DNA from: Stygibacter sp964604155
Lineage (GTDB): Bacteria; Cloacimonadota; Cloacimonadia; Cloacimonadales; TCS61
Direction: 5' to 3'
Length of the DNA stretch: 30,568 bases
NCBI GenBank assembly: GCA_964604155.1
Contig: CAZRXY010000109.1
Span: 1 to 30,568 of the forward strand
Shown: positions 23,038 through 30,568 of the stretch, one piece after another
How the letters are laid out: every line of letters begins with the position of its first letter
Numbering within the stretch: position 1 is the first letter of the stretch
Notes under the pieces: model-generated
What the model was told of the DNA's origin: nothing
Seen by the model: the letters and a program-made list of their open reading frames with translations, nothing else
Databases searched by the model: none
Translations under genes and position numbers: made by a program

Positions 23038-25350
23038 TTAGCGGTTCCTGTCGTCTCTGCGATTATCTCTACGATCGCTACTGCTTCTTCTATCGTTTCT
23101 ATCGTTTCTATCGTTTCTGCCTGAGGGATTGTATGGTCTTCTGCTGCTGTCGGAACCTGGTCTTGGACTGGTATTTCTATCTCTGTAGCTACTTCCGCCA
23201 CTCTTTCCGCCGCCTGAATCTGTTGAAGAACCGGGTTTTGGTTCCGGATTTCCGGGAATACCCACCATTGATAAGCGATATTTGCCATTTTCACTTTCCA
23301 GAAGTTTAACTTTTACTTCATCGCCAACTTTGACTACATCTTCAGTTTGGTTAATGCGGGAATGATGAAGCTTGCTAATATGCACGAGACCTTCTTTCAT
23401 ACCATTCATAAATTTCACCAGTGCACCAAATCCTTCGGTACGGAAGACCGTGGCATCATAAATCACACCAATTTTGGGCTCTTCTACAATAGAAAGGATC
23501 ATCTTTCTGGCTTTATCTATAGAATCCACATCGGGCGATACTATATTGACAATACCATCATCATCTATATTAATATCCACACCGGTTTCTTCAATGATCA
23601 TCTTAATGGTTTTTCCACCTGAACCAATTACGGCTCCGATCTTGTCCTGACTAATAGTGATAGATTCTATGCGAGGTGCATAGGGTGAAAGCTCTGTTCT
23701 TGGTTCCGGGATCAGTTCTACTATCTTATCAATGATATGGAGACGGGCTACCTTGGCTTTTGCCAGCGCCTGTGCCATGATATCTTTTGTGATGCCCTCT
23801 ATTTTTATATCCATCTGAATTGCTGTGATTCCGTCAACCGTTCCTGTCACTTTGAAATCCATGTCGCCCAGATGGTCTTCCAAGCCCATTATGTCCGTGA
23901 GCACCACAAAATCTTCACCTTCCATGATAAGCCCGTTGGCAATGCCGGCTACGGGTTTCTTAAGCGGTACGCCGCCAGCCATCATTGCAAGGGTGCCGGC
24001 ACAAACTGATGCCATCGATGAAGAACCGTTTGATTCTAAAATCTCTGAGACCAGACGAAGGGTGTAAGGAAATTCTTCTCTCGTGGGTATCATGGGCTCT
24101 AAGGCGCGTTCTGCCAAGGCTCCATGACCGAGCTCGCGTCTGCCGGGTCCACGCATAAAACCCGCCTCTCCCACACTAAAGGGAGGAAAATTATAATGCA
24201 GATAATATCTCTTCTTGTATTCTTCTTCTAATCCGTCTATGATCTGCACGTTTCGCTCAGAACCCAGAGTGAGCACTACAAGTGATTGCGTTTCGCCACG
24301 CGTAAATAGTGCCGAACCATGCACATAGGGTAAGATATCTATTTCGCAGGTGATTTCACGAATATCATCCAATCCGCGACCATCTACTCTATGATGATTA
24401 TGCAAAATCGCCTGACGGACAAATTTCTTGATTATTTGCTCAAAGGCTTTTTTGTAGTACCTTGTTTGTGCAAGATTGGTTTCTTCATCATCTTCTTCGC
24501 TATAGCGCAGAAGCATTTCTGCTTCTAGGCTTTCAAAGGCAGATTGACGCTCCAGCTTGCCTTTTATATTGGCTGCTTCGCTGATTTTTGTTCCGAAATC
24601 ATTGTCTATTCTCTTGATAATATCTTCCGGTGTGATATCAAGCTCAATTGCCATCTTTTCTTTGCTTACGCCTTCGGCAAATTCAAGCTGCATGGCTACT
24701 AGTTCTTTGATAGTTTCATGCCCGACATAGATGGCTTCTGTGATAGTGGCTTCGGTAAGTTCATTTGCTCCGGCTTCAATCATCACTATTGAGCTCTCGG
24801 ATGCTGCTACATCAAGAACCAGGCTTGATGTTTCCAATTGCTCTACCGTGGGATTTATTATGATTTCTTCGCCCAGTAATCCTACTGTAGTACCCGCTAA
24901 AGGTCCGTTAAATGGAATATCTGATATAGTTAGAGCTGTGGAGGCACCTAATATCCCAAGGGCATTGGGATCATTTATCTGATCATAAGATAGCACCGTG
25001 ATCACCACGTGAACAGCATTCCTGAAACCATCAGGGAATAGAGGGCGAATTGCCCTGTCTATCAATCTGGCAGAAAGCGTCGCCTTTGTAGAAGGTCTTG
25101 CTTCACGCTTAAAGAAACCTCCCGGTATCTTACCGGAAGCATAATATTTCTCCACAAAATCTACTGTGAGCGGAAAGAAATCCTGCCCCTCAGATACACT
25201 CTGTGATGCTGTGGCAGTTACAAGAATACTTGTTCCGCCGTAGGTCATAAATACTGAGCCACCGGCTTGCTTTGCCATGCGACCCGTTTCAAGAGTTAGT
25301 TCTCGTCCGGCTATCGTCTTCGTAAGCCGTTTAATTGCAAAATTATGCAC
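23038..25350 (-). CDS. pnp: Polyribonucleotide nucleotidyltransferase (PNPase)
   Basis: A 770-residue phosphorolytic 3'-5' exoribonuclease. It has two RNase PH folds, with the catalytic DIMGLEDHLGDMDFKVTG in the second, a KH domain (IGAVIGSGGKTI) and an S1 domain (GFGALVKFMNGMKEGLVHIS). An unusual tail of about 70 residues rich in G, S, R, D and N includes repeated NDR. The frame extends 13 codons further up, but GGAG about 6 nt before GTG 25350 (reading VHNFAIKRL) sets the start. It follows rpsO, a widely conserved pair, with a terminator-like hairpin between. The Arg-rich tail may add RNA binding. Confidence 0.97.
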   Translation of the reverse strand: MHNFAIKRLTKTIAGRELTLETGRMAKQAGGSVFMTYGGTSILVTATASQSVSEGQDFFPLTVDFVEKYYASGKIPGGFFKREARPSTKATLSARLIDRAIRPLFPDGFRNAVHVVITVLSYDQINDPNALGILGASTALTISDIPFNGPLAGTTVGLLGEEIIINPTVEQLETSSLVLDVAASESSIVMIEAGANELTEATITEAIYVGHETIKELVAMQLEFAEGVSKEKMAIELDITPEDIIKRIDNDFGTKISEAANIKGKLERQSAFESLEAEMLLRYSEEDDEETNLAQTRYYKKAFEQIIKKFVRQAILHNHHRVDGRGLDDIREITCEIDILPYVHGSALFTRGETQSLVVLTLGSERNVQIIDGLEEEYKKRYYLHYNFPPFSVGEAGFMRGPGRRELGHGALAERALEPMIPTREEFPYTLRLVSEILESNGSSSMASVCAGTLAMMAGGVPLKKPVAGIANGLIMEGEDFVVLTDIMGLEDHLGDMDFKVTGTVDGITAIQMDIKIEGITKDIMAQALAKAKVARLHIIDKIVELIPEPRTELSPYAPRIESITISQDKIGAVIGSGGKTIKMIIEETGVDINIDDDGIVNIVSPDVDSIDKARKMILSIVEEPKIGVIYDATVFRTEGFGALVKFMNGMKEGLVHISKLHHSRINQTEDVVKVGDEVKVKLLESENGKYRLSMVGIPGNPEPKPGSSTDSGGGKSGGSSYRDRNTSPRPGSDSSRRPYNPSGRNDRNDRNDRRSSSDRRDNRRDDRNR
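23091..23117. repeat. Three perfect 9-bp tandem repeats in the pnp tail
   Basis: Plus-strand unit TATCGTTTC repeated exactly three times. In frame on the minus strand it codes for NDR-type repeats in the basic tail of PNPase. Copy-number change would stay in frame. Confidence 0.8.
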
Positions 25351-25451
25351 TTTTTTCTCCTTCTTTTGTGCCAGGGCGATAAGAAGCAATAGGCTAAAGC
25401 CATTATCTTAAAGATTTAGCTTATTGCTCACTACCCCCTGAGCTGGTTAAT

Positions 25452-25478
25452 TAAAATGGGGGAAATTGAATTCCCCCC
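25452..25478 (-). terminator. Terminator-like hairpin between rpsO and pnp
   Basis: On the minus strand, GGGGGAA pairs with TTCCCCC around a 6-nt loop, followed by ATTTTAATT. It starts 11 nt after the rpsO stop. E. coli also has an attenuating terminator between these genes, so it probably lowers pnp read-through rather than ending the operon. Confidence 0.65.
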
Positions 25479-25488
25479 GCATCTCCAT

Positions 25489-25758
25489 CTATCGTCTCAG
25501 TCCTAATCGCTTGATTATCTCACGATAACGATTAATATCTATCTTCGCAAGATAATCCAGAAGACGTCTGCGTCTCCCAATTAATTGCAAGAGACCACGC
25601 CGGGTGTGAAAATCTTTGGCGTGAACCTTAAGGTGTTCCGTAATGTCTTTAATACGGTAACTTAATAGAGCGATTTGAACCTCTGGTGATCCAGTGTCTG
25701 ACTCATGGAGTTTAAACTCTACCATGATAGCCTGTTTGGCTTCGGGTGATAATGCCAT
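25489..25758 (-). CDS. rpsO: 30S ribosomal protein S15
   Basis: An 89-residue primary 16S-rRNA-binding protein of the small-subunit platform. The family signature HLKVHAKDFHTRRGLLQLIGRRRRLLDYL is intact and the length is standard. A strong AAGGAGG lies 5 nt before the ATG. The leader upstream is AT-rich; I looked for an S15-binding pseudoknot but could not support one by eye. Confidence 0.98.
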   Translation of the reverse strand: MALSPEAKQAIMVEFKLHESDTGSPEVQIALLSYRIKDITEHLKVHAKDFHTRRGLLQLIGRRRRLLDYLAKIDINRYREIIKRLGLRR

Positions 25759-25855
25759 GCATTCCTCCTTATATTATTATATTATGTCAAAAAATATTAT
25801 CCCTCCTGCTTGTAAAGGTTTTTTTATCTTCCTGTCTCTAAATCTCATGTTTTCC

Positions 25856-26518
25856 TTATGTTTCTAATTTCTTTAGTATCAGTAAAAAACCGCTCGCCTG
25901 AGCAGAACGAATACCGATTCGGGCTAATACTTCGAGAATCCTTTTAATAAAGGGGTTTTTAATTTTGCCACTGAAGATTGGCAGATTGCGGTAATAAATT
26001 TTGCTGGTTATGTAATTACCCTTGATCACGCCGAAACTCAAAGGATGCCTGTTATCCCATTCTCCGTCGAGATATTCCAGTATCGCCTGTGGCGGATAGG
26101 GTCTTATGTGGCTTAGGTCATTATAAAAATGCGGTGACATCAATGGAGCCTGCAGACACATTATTCCACCAGGCTTAAGTATCCTGTCCATCGTATTAAT
26201 AAGTTCCCATGCTTCTTCGGGATAAAGGTGCTCTATCATATGGCTGCAATGCACGCCATCATAGCTTTGGTCTTTGCAGTTGAGCTGAAGTGCGTCTTCT
26301 TCGGTTACATTATATCCCATGGTCCTGCAATATTTCACAGCTTCGGAATTACTGTCTATACCGGAGATTTTTTCCGGTGCAATTGAGATAAATCTGCCGT
26401 CGCCGCAACCGATATCTATAATAGATTCGCAATTTTGCAAGTAATCCCAGGCTTTTTGATCCAGAATTTGTCTTGTATCATAAGAAACGTGCTGTTTCAG
26501 CAATTTCCTGATCTTCAT
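25856..26518 (-). CDS. Class I SAM-dependent methyltransferase
   Basis: A 220-residue protein of the Methyltransf_11/25 type. Motif I is IIDIGCGDGRF (33-43) and the acidic ribose-binding residue D55 is in SGIDSN. Further motifs are SYDGVHCSHMIEHL and ILKPGGIMCLQAP. The C-terminal 90 residues probably bind the acceptor, whose identity I cannot tell. GGAGG lies before ATG 26518, which is chosen over a frame open 15 codons further up. Its ATG shares one base with the stop of the metallophosphoesterase gene (TAATG), so they are likely coupled and possibly act in one envelope-modification step. Confidence 0.85.
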   Translation of the reverse strand: MKIRKLLKQHVSYDTRQILDQKAWDYLQNCESIIDIGCGDGRFISIAPEKISGIDSNSEAVKYCRTMGYNVTEEDALQLNCKDQSYDGVHCSHMIEHLYPEEAWELINTMDRILKPGGIMCLQAPLMSPHFYNDLSHIRPYPPQAILEYLDGEWDNRHPLSFGVIKGNYITSKIYYRNLPIFSGKIKNPFIKRILEVLARIGIRSAQASGFLLILKKLET

Positions 26519-27432
26519 TAATTTTTCCTCCGTAAATGATGAATTGTAATTTCTCCTGCACAATTTAACCGCAACGGCAAGCCGGAAGTGCCGGCTCCTC
26601 GTGATGTATAACCCTGCAAGTATTTATATTTCCAACGCCCCCTCATAAATTTGAATGGGGAACGGCTGTTTGATATTAATGGAATTTCTCCAGGCAGGCA
26701 TAATTGACCGCCATGCGTATGACCGCAGAGATAGAGATCAAAGCGGGATAAGGCAGCTTCTCTGAAATATTCCGGACTGTGCACCAGGAGAATTTTAAAA
26801 ATTTCTTTTGTGAACCTCTTTCGGAGATCAAAAAGTCTACCGGAGCGGTAAAAATGCACATCATCAAGCCCGGCTATCAGAATTTTGTCGCTTTCTCTCT
26901 GTAATTGTATAGTTTCATTATAAAGGATTTTCAAGCCTGCTGCTGCCACGTTATCTTCTGTGTATTGTAGATAATCATGATTTCCTAAAATGCCCAAAGC
27001 TGGGTATGATGCCAGATTTGCCTGGGTGATTATGGGTTCTATAAGGTGCAATATCTGTTCTTTTCCACTATGAATATTATAGCGGTAATCCCCCGTGAAA
27101 ACGCAAAGATCATATTTTACCTTCCGCATAAGAGCTGGCAAAATTTCTGCAAGTTCCGGCAAGCCATCCAGATGCAGATCGCTTAGTTGTAATATCTTAA
27201 AACCATCAAAGCTTTCCGGGAGATTGTAAAAATCCCAATTCTCATGACGGATTTTCAATGACAGCGCATTTTTATGCCACTTTTCATAGATACCGCTAAG
27301 GTGCAGCATTTTTTTGAAAAGACCGTAAAGGAAGGGAATATTCTCAATATAAAGCGTTTTGTTCTTTATATCCAGCATACCATCGCCGCAGTGCCTTTCT
27401 TTCTTTAGTCTCTCGCTCAAGCTGTGTTCCAA
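26518..27432 (-). CDS. Calcineurin-like metallophosphoesterase (YkuE/YaeI/LpxG-like)
   Basis: A 304-residue two-metal phosphoesterase. The metal-ligand motifs are in order: D85-L-H87 (LQLSDLHLD), G114-D115, G150-NHD153, VHSPE, and GHTHGGQ, then a C-terminal region with YTSRGAGTSGLPLR. Relatives include YkuE, YaeI and LpxG, which act on lipid or lipid-A precursors; this one has no signal peptide or clear membrane segment. The start is read as TTG 27432 with AGAGG 11 nt upstream; an ATG 18 codons later is possible. It sits 33 nt after the dehydratase-like gene and couples to the methyltransferase. Confidence 0.85.
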   Translation of the reverse strand: MEHSLSERLKKERHCGDGMLDIKNKTLYIENIPFLYGLFKKMLHLSGIYEKWHKNALSLKIRHENWDFYNLPESFDGFKILQLSDLHLDGLPELAEILPALMRKVKYDLCVFTGDYRYNIHSGKEQILHLIEPIITQANLASYPALGILGNHDYLQYTEDNVAAAGLKILYNETIQLQRESDKILIAGLDDVHFYRSGRLFDLRKRFTKEIFKILLVHSPEYFREAALSRFDLYLCGHTHGGQLCLPGEIPLISNSRSPFKFMRGRWKYKYLQGYTSRGAGTSGLPLRLNCAGEITIHHLRRKN

Positions 27433-27465
27433 TTTATTCTATTCCTCTCAATATTTCCGGCAGCA

Positions 27466-28440
27466 TCAGCTATACTTGATCATATCCAGAAAACTCTCAA
27501 TCCGCAATCTGCTGCGAGGATCAAGCCTGCCCGGTTGATCACCTTCCAGAGTAAGTACCGGGATATTCAGGTATTTTCGGATTAATACATTGTCTATCTG
27601 TCTATGACAAAAGCTTTGTGTATAACTGATCACGCCATCAAGTTTTCGCCGCTTTACTTCTATTTTGATATCCTTTAGTCTTTCATTTATCGTGTAAGGA
27701 TAAGTGTAATGCCAGTATTGGTCAATGATATCTTCTTTCAGCCCGGGCATGGCGAATTGACGCTGGATTTCATTATAAACCAGATAGACGTCCTGCGATT
27801 CCAGGTATTCATAGAAATCAGAAAATATGGGTGGTACACCGAGGAATCCCAGTTTTATTTTTCTTTTCCGGGGCTCTCTCTGGCTTGCCTGAGCCAGAAA
27901 CTCATCAAGCTCTTTTTCATATTGCTCGCTGTCTCCATTAAAATCACTGGCGCTCACCAGCCATAGATGATTTTCAGCGCCACTAACCTTGCCGTCTTTC
28001 CAGGTAAGTTCATCAAGATTGACAAGTTTACGGCGGATTCTATCAAGATCAAGCTTGATTGACCTGGTCTGATGGCGGGTAACTCCAAAATCGCTCTCTA
28101 ATCGCTCTATCTCCTTAGATAATTTTGCCCGGTCGTGGTCGAAGGGAAAAGAAAAATACAAGATGTCTTTGCCTATATCCGCCAAGGTCATAAGCAGACT
28201 ATGCGTATTGGAGCAATCTCCCTGTATTATTCCCATTATTGCTTCTATATCGGAATCCAGCACAACCCCATAAATCCCTTTTATCCAGGAACATATACTA
28301 TGCGGATAGCCCTGATGCTCTGCTTTCTGGATATATCGCAAGCTTTCCTTTGTGATAAAGATATTATTCAAATCCAGAGGTGTATGTCCCGCTGCTATTA
28401 AAGGTTCTATAGGAAAGCTCGTTGTGAAACCTATTTTCAT
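27466..28440 (-). CDS. Stand-alone 2-hydroxyacyl-CoA dehydratase-like (HgdB/BcrC family) protein
   Basis: A 324-residue protein of the 2-hydroxyglutaryl-CoA dehydratase / benzoyl-CoA reductase family. Cysteines that could hold a [4Fe-4S] cluster are C50 (SICSWIKG), C76 (GDCSNTH) and C278 (SFCHRQID). The end, TLEGDQPGRLDPRSRLRIESFLDM, is characteristic of the family. Known enzymes need two such subunits and an ATP-driven activator (HgdC/FldI type). Neither is in the window, so this is either an orphan subunit, partnered elsewhere, or a single-subunit relative with another role such as the double-cubane-type proteins. GGGAG precedes the ATG. It lies 9 nt after the ABC-F gene. Confidence 0.8.
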   Translation of the reverse strand: MKIGFTTSFPIEPLIAAGHTPLDLNNIFITKESLRYIQKAEHQGYPHSICSWIKGIYGVVLDSDIEAIMGIIQGDCSNTHSLLMTLADIGKDILYFSFPFDHDRAKLSKEIERLESDFGVTRHQTRSIKLDLDRIRRKLVNLDELTWKDGKVSGAENHLWLVSASDFNGDSEQYEKELDEFLAQASQREPRKRKIKLGFLGVPPIFSDFYEYLESQDVYLVYNEIQRQFAMPGLKEDIIDQYWHYTYPYTINERLKDIKIEVKRRKLDGVISYTQSFCHRQIDNVLIRKYLNIPVLTLEGDQPGRLDPRSRLRIESFLDMIKYS

Positions 28441-28449
28441 CTATCTCCC

Positions 28450-30330
28450 TTATTCACATTTCTGCAAATATTCTGTTTCCTTTGTCTCAATCTGTTTCAG
28501 CAAGTCCTGCCGGTAATGCAATAACAGGTCATGCTCCGTTTTTAGCTGCATGAATTTTTCCCTGTCCTCATATACTTCCCGTTTGCCATAAGCTTCTTCA
28601 AGTTCGGCTATCTTTGTGCCCATATCACGCTCCTTTTCCTGGAGCTCACTTATTTCGCAGAGAATGCGGGAAAGAATCTGCGGGTTCACCTTTTTTTCTT
28701 TTGGCGTTCTGGTATCTAATATCTCTTTTTTATTGCTGGATAAGAACATCTCATTAGTGAAAACTTCTTCGATGTCCTTACTCACTTCCTGGATTGCATG
28801 ATCTTTAAACAGCCAGATTTTATTTGCTACCCGTTTGATAAAATAGCTGTCATGCGATACGAATATCACGGTTCCCTGATAATTCTGAAGAGCTTTTTCC
28901 AGCTCTTCAATAGTATTTATATCCAGATGATTTGTCGGCTCATCAAGAATCAAAAAATTGGGTTGCTGCTGTATGAGACGGGCAAGATAGAGCCGTGCCT
29001 TTTCGCCCCCGCTAAGAACCTTAACAGATTTCTCCACATCATCACCAATGAAGGAAAACCTTGCCAGCCAGTTAAGTACTTTCCCCCGTTCAGCTCCAGG
29101 CATGAGATTTTGCATCGTGTTATAGACATCTAATTTCTCATCCAATTCCGTGTGCATCTGGTCATAATATCCAATATTAAGGCTGGCTCCTCTCTTGCAT
29201 CTGCCGGACAGTGGCGAAAGCTCCCCCATTATACAGCGGAGAAGCGTAGTCTTACCACTGCCGTTTTCGCCTACTAAGGCTATTCTGTCACGATAGTGAA
29301 TATGCAGATTAAGGTCTTTTGCCAAAACATTATCTCCATAACCCAGGCAGGCATTTTCGAAGATAAAAACGTCATTTCCGCTTCGCTGAGAACTGCTGAA
29401 TGATAGGTCTATCCGTCTTTCATCCTGCGGCTTGGTGACAATATCAAGCTTATCAAGCTGCTTGAGACGGCTTTTTGCCTGATTAACTTTTTGACCTGCC
29501 ATATTACGGGCAATAAAATCTTCGGTCTCACGAATAAATTTCTGCTGTCTTTTATATGCCCTGTTTTGCGTCAAGTGGCGAGTTGCCCGGTCTGCTTCCC
29601 AGGTGGAATAATTTCCATGCGTGAGGGTTATTCGCATATTCCTGAGTTCTGCAATTTTATTAATTGTCTTATCAAGAAAATGCCGGTCGTGGCTGATTAT
29701 TAAATAGGGTTTCTCCTGCTTAACCAGATAGTTTTCCAGCCAGTAGATCATAGTGAAATCAAGGTGGTTCGTAGGCTCATCAAGTAACATGATATCCTTC
29801 TCCGAAAGCAGAATACGGGCAAACTGAATGCGGGTTTTTTCACCTCCGCTAAAATCTGCTATGAGCCGATCCCATAACTGGGGCGGCAAGTTAAATCCAC
29901 TAAGTACTATCTTCATCTCCGTAGCAAAATGATAGCCACCCATCTGATAGTATTGCTCTTCCAATTTCTCCAATCTCGTCAGGCTAACGCTGTCGTTATT
30001 CTGCTCCACTGCCTTTCTTGCCAGTTCCAGTTCTTTACCTGCCTGAAATATTTTTTCATTAGCAGAATTCACACATTCATAAAGCGTCTGTGATTCATCA
30101 AGCTCCACTTCCTGGCTTAAATAGGCGATCTTGAGATTCTTAGCCTGCATCACTACACCATGACGAGGCAAAAGACGACAGGAAAGAATATTGAACAAAG
30201 TGGTCTTGCCGCTGCCATTGGCACCCACCAGACCTATCCGGCTGTTATGCTCAAGCGTAAAGGAGATATTGGCGAAGATATCCCGATCCGCAAAATTATG
30301 ACTTACATCCACTAAACTTATTAAACTCAT
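28450..30330 (-). CDS. ABC-F family ATPase (ribosome-associated, Uup/YdiF-like)
   Basis: A 626-residue protein with two ATPase domains and no membrane segment. Domain 1 has Walker A GANGSGKT (36-43), signature FSGGEKTR and LLDEPTNHLD. Domain 2 has GENGSGKT, LSGGEKAR and LILDEPTNHLD. The linker between them (FIRETEDFIARNMAGQKVNQAKSR) is the P-site-tRNA-interaction motif region, and a C-terminal coiled coil (about 560-625) resembles Uup/YdiF. ABC-F proteins act on the ribosomal E site to relieve stalling, and some give antibiotic resistance. It is the first gene of the long minus-strand series here. No strong ribosome binding site is seen, only a GGATAGCCGG stretch before ATG. Confidence 0.93.
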   Translation of the reverse strand: MSLISLVDVSHNFADRDIFANISFTLEHNSRIGLVGANGSGKTTLFNILSCRLLPRHGVVMQAKNLKIAYLSQEVELDESQTLYECVNSANEKIFQAGKELELARKAVEQNNDSVSLTRLEKLEEQYYQMGGYHFATEMKIVLSGFNLPPQLWDRLIADFSGGEKTRIQFARILLSEKDIMLLDEPTNHLDFTMIYWLENYLVKQEKPYLIISHDRHFLDKTINKIAELRNMRITLTHGNYSTWEADRATRHLTQNRAYKRQQKFIRETEDFIARNMAGQKVNQAKSRLKQLDKLDIVTKPQDERRIDLSFSSSQRSGNDVFIFENACLGYGDNVLAKDLNLHIHYRDRIALVGENGSGKTTLLRCIMGELSPLSGRCKRGASLNIGYYDQMHTELDEKLDVYNTMQNLMPGAERGKVLNWLARFSFIGDDVEKSVKVLSGGEKARLYLARLIQQQPNFLILDEPTNHLDINTIEELEKALQNYQGTVIFVSHDSYFIKRVANKIWLFKDHAIQEVSKDIEEVFTNEMFLSSNKKEILDTRTPKEKKVNPQILSRILCEISELQEKERDMGTKIAELEEAYGKREVYEDREKFMQLKTEHDLLLHYRQDLLKQIETKETEYLQKCE

Positions 30331-30475
30331 CCGGCTATCCCGTTTTTCCTATCTATTTTTCACTTTCTCAATCGCAAAGTTTTTTACCCCGCCTATTTTT
30401 GTCAAACCTTCATTAACCGAGCACCCAATCACATTCTGACAACATCTCGGCAGACACCGAATATTTTCCGATTCT

Positions 30476-30525
30476 AACAACAAAGATCAATCTAACATTT
30501 TTTTGTTAGATTGATCTTTGTTGTT
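30476..30525. terminator. Perfect 22-bp stem-loop with T6 loop, upstream of the ABC-F gene
   Basis: 30476-30497 is exactly complementary to 30504-30525, leaving a loop of six T. On the plus strand TTT and then GG follow, so the T-run after the stem reads TTTTT counting stem bases. No plus-strand gene precedes it in the window. It may end a minus-strand gene lying beyond the window edge, or stop antisense transcription. Confidence 0.6.
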
Positions 30526-30542
30526 TTTGGTTGTGATTTCAC

Positions 30543-30560
30543 GGGGGGTGGGGAGGGGGG
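30543..30560 (+). other. G-rich tract next to the stem-loop
   Basis: Runs of six, four and six G separated by single T and A. A quadruplex is conceivable if the six-G runs are shared between strands of the fold. The rest of 30331-30568 is AT-rich intergenic sequence with no gene. Confidence 0.5.
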
Positions 30561-30568
30561 ATTTGGAG

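Noticed and set aside
30400..30405. TTGACA on the minus strand before the ABC-F gene
   Set aside because: The hexamer is perfect but no -10 box of reasonable quality lies at normal spacing.

Overview
The window looks like chromosomal DNA from an uncultured, moderately AT-rich, Gram-negative-type anaerobe. Candidatus Cloacimonadota or a neighbouring lineage of the Fibrobacterota-Chlorobiota-Bacteroidota side fits best. The grounds are an exported protein ending in a type IX-secretion-style sorting domain (YPNPYTPG...VYNIKGQKV...AGIYFFKL), a periplasmic MsrB-MsrA fusion, a stand-alone 2-hydroxyacyl-CoA dehydratase-like protein, a KamA-type radical-SAM aminomutase and a large soluble adenylate cyclase. 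This placement is inference; no 16S or other decisive marker is present.

Layout. (1) 1-138 is the 3' end of an unidentified gene. (2) 139-2320 is about 2.2 kb without a convincing gene. It is full of short-period word arrays (7, 8, 9 and about 10 bp), a GNRA-type hairpin, and two diverged copies (about 83% identical by hand alignment) of an 89-bp element. Each copy carries a near-consensus sigma-70 promoter with 17-bp spacing. (3) 2321-10188, plus strand: pentapeptide-repeat protein, KamA-family radical-SAM aminomutase, ADCY10-like adenylate cyclase with NTPase and TPRs, GAF/HD-GYP phosphodiesterase overlapping it by 11 nt, and a DUF523-DUF1722 (TudS-like) protein. (4) 10185-14331, minus strand: msrB-msrA fusion, sorting-domain exported protein, and a flippase-like membrane protein. 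(5) 14458-15537, plus strand: a short Rho without its N-terminal helical domain. (6) 15687-30330, an unbroken minus-strand series. In transcription order it runs ABC-F ATPase, dehydratase-like protein, metallophosphoesterase, SAM methyltransferase, rpsO, pnp, ahcY, nucleotide-sugar dehydrogenase, NusG paralogue, hflK, hflC, tadA, tRNA-Ser(CGA), tandem solute-binding protein. Several junctions overlap or lie within 20 nt (TAATG, ATGA, TAGTG), which points to translational coupling.

How the genes may work together. The plus-strand block is a second-messenger module: a cAMP-producing sensor coupled to an HD-GYP enzyme. The minus-strand series is mostly housekeeping (ribosome, RNA decay, S-adenosylhomocysteine recycling, FtsH control by HflKC, tRNA editing). 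It also contains a specialised NusG paralogue paired with a sugar-nucleotide dehydrogenase, as in RfaH/UpxY-controlled polysaccharide loci. I do not see a wholly new multi-gene system. The most unusual material is the promoter-bearing repeats and multi-period word arrays in the 2.2-kb gap, the KamA relative with an altered substrate pocket, the cyclase-phosphodiesterase pair, the minimal Rho, and a perfect 22-bp palindrome inside the NusG paralogue.
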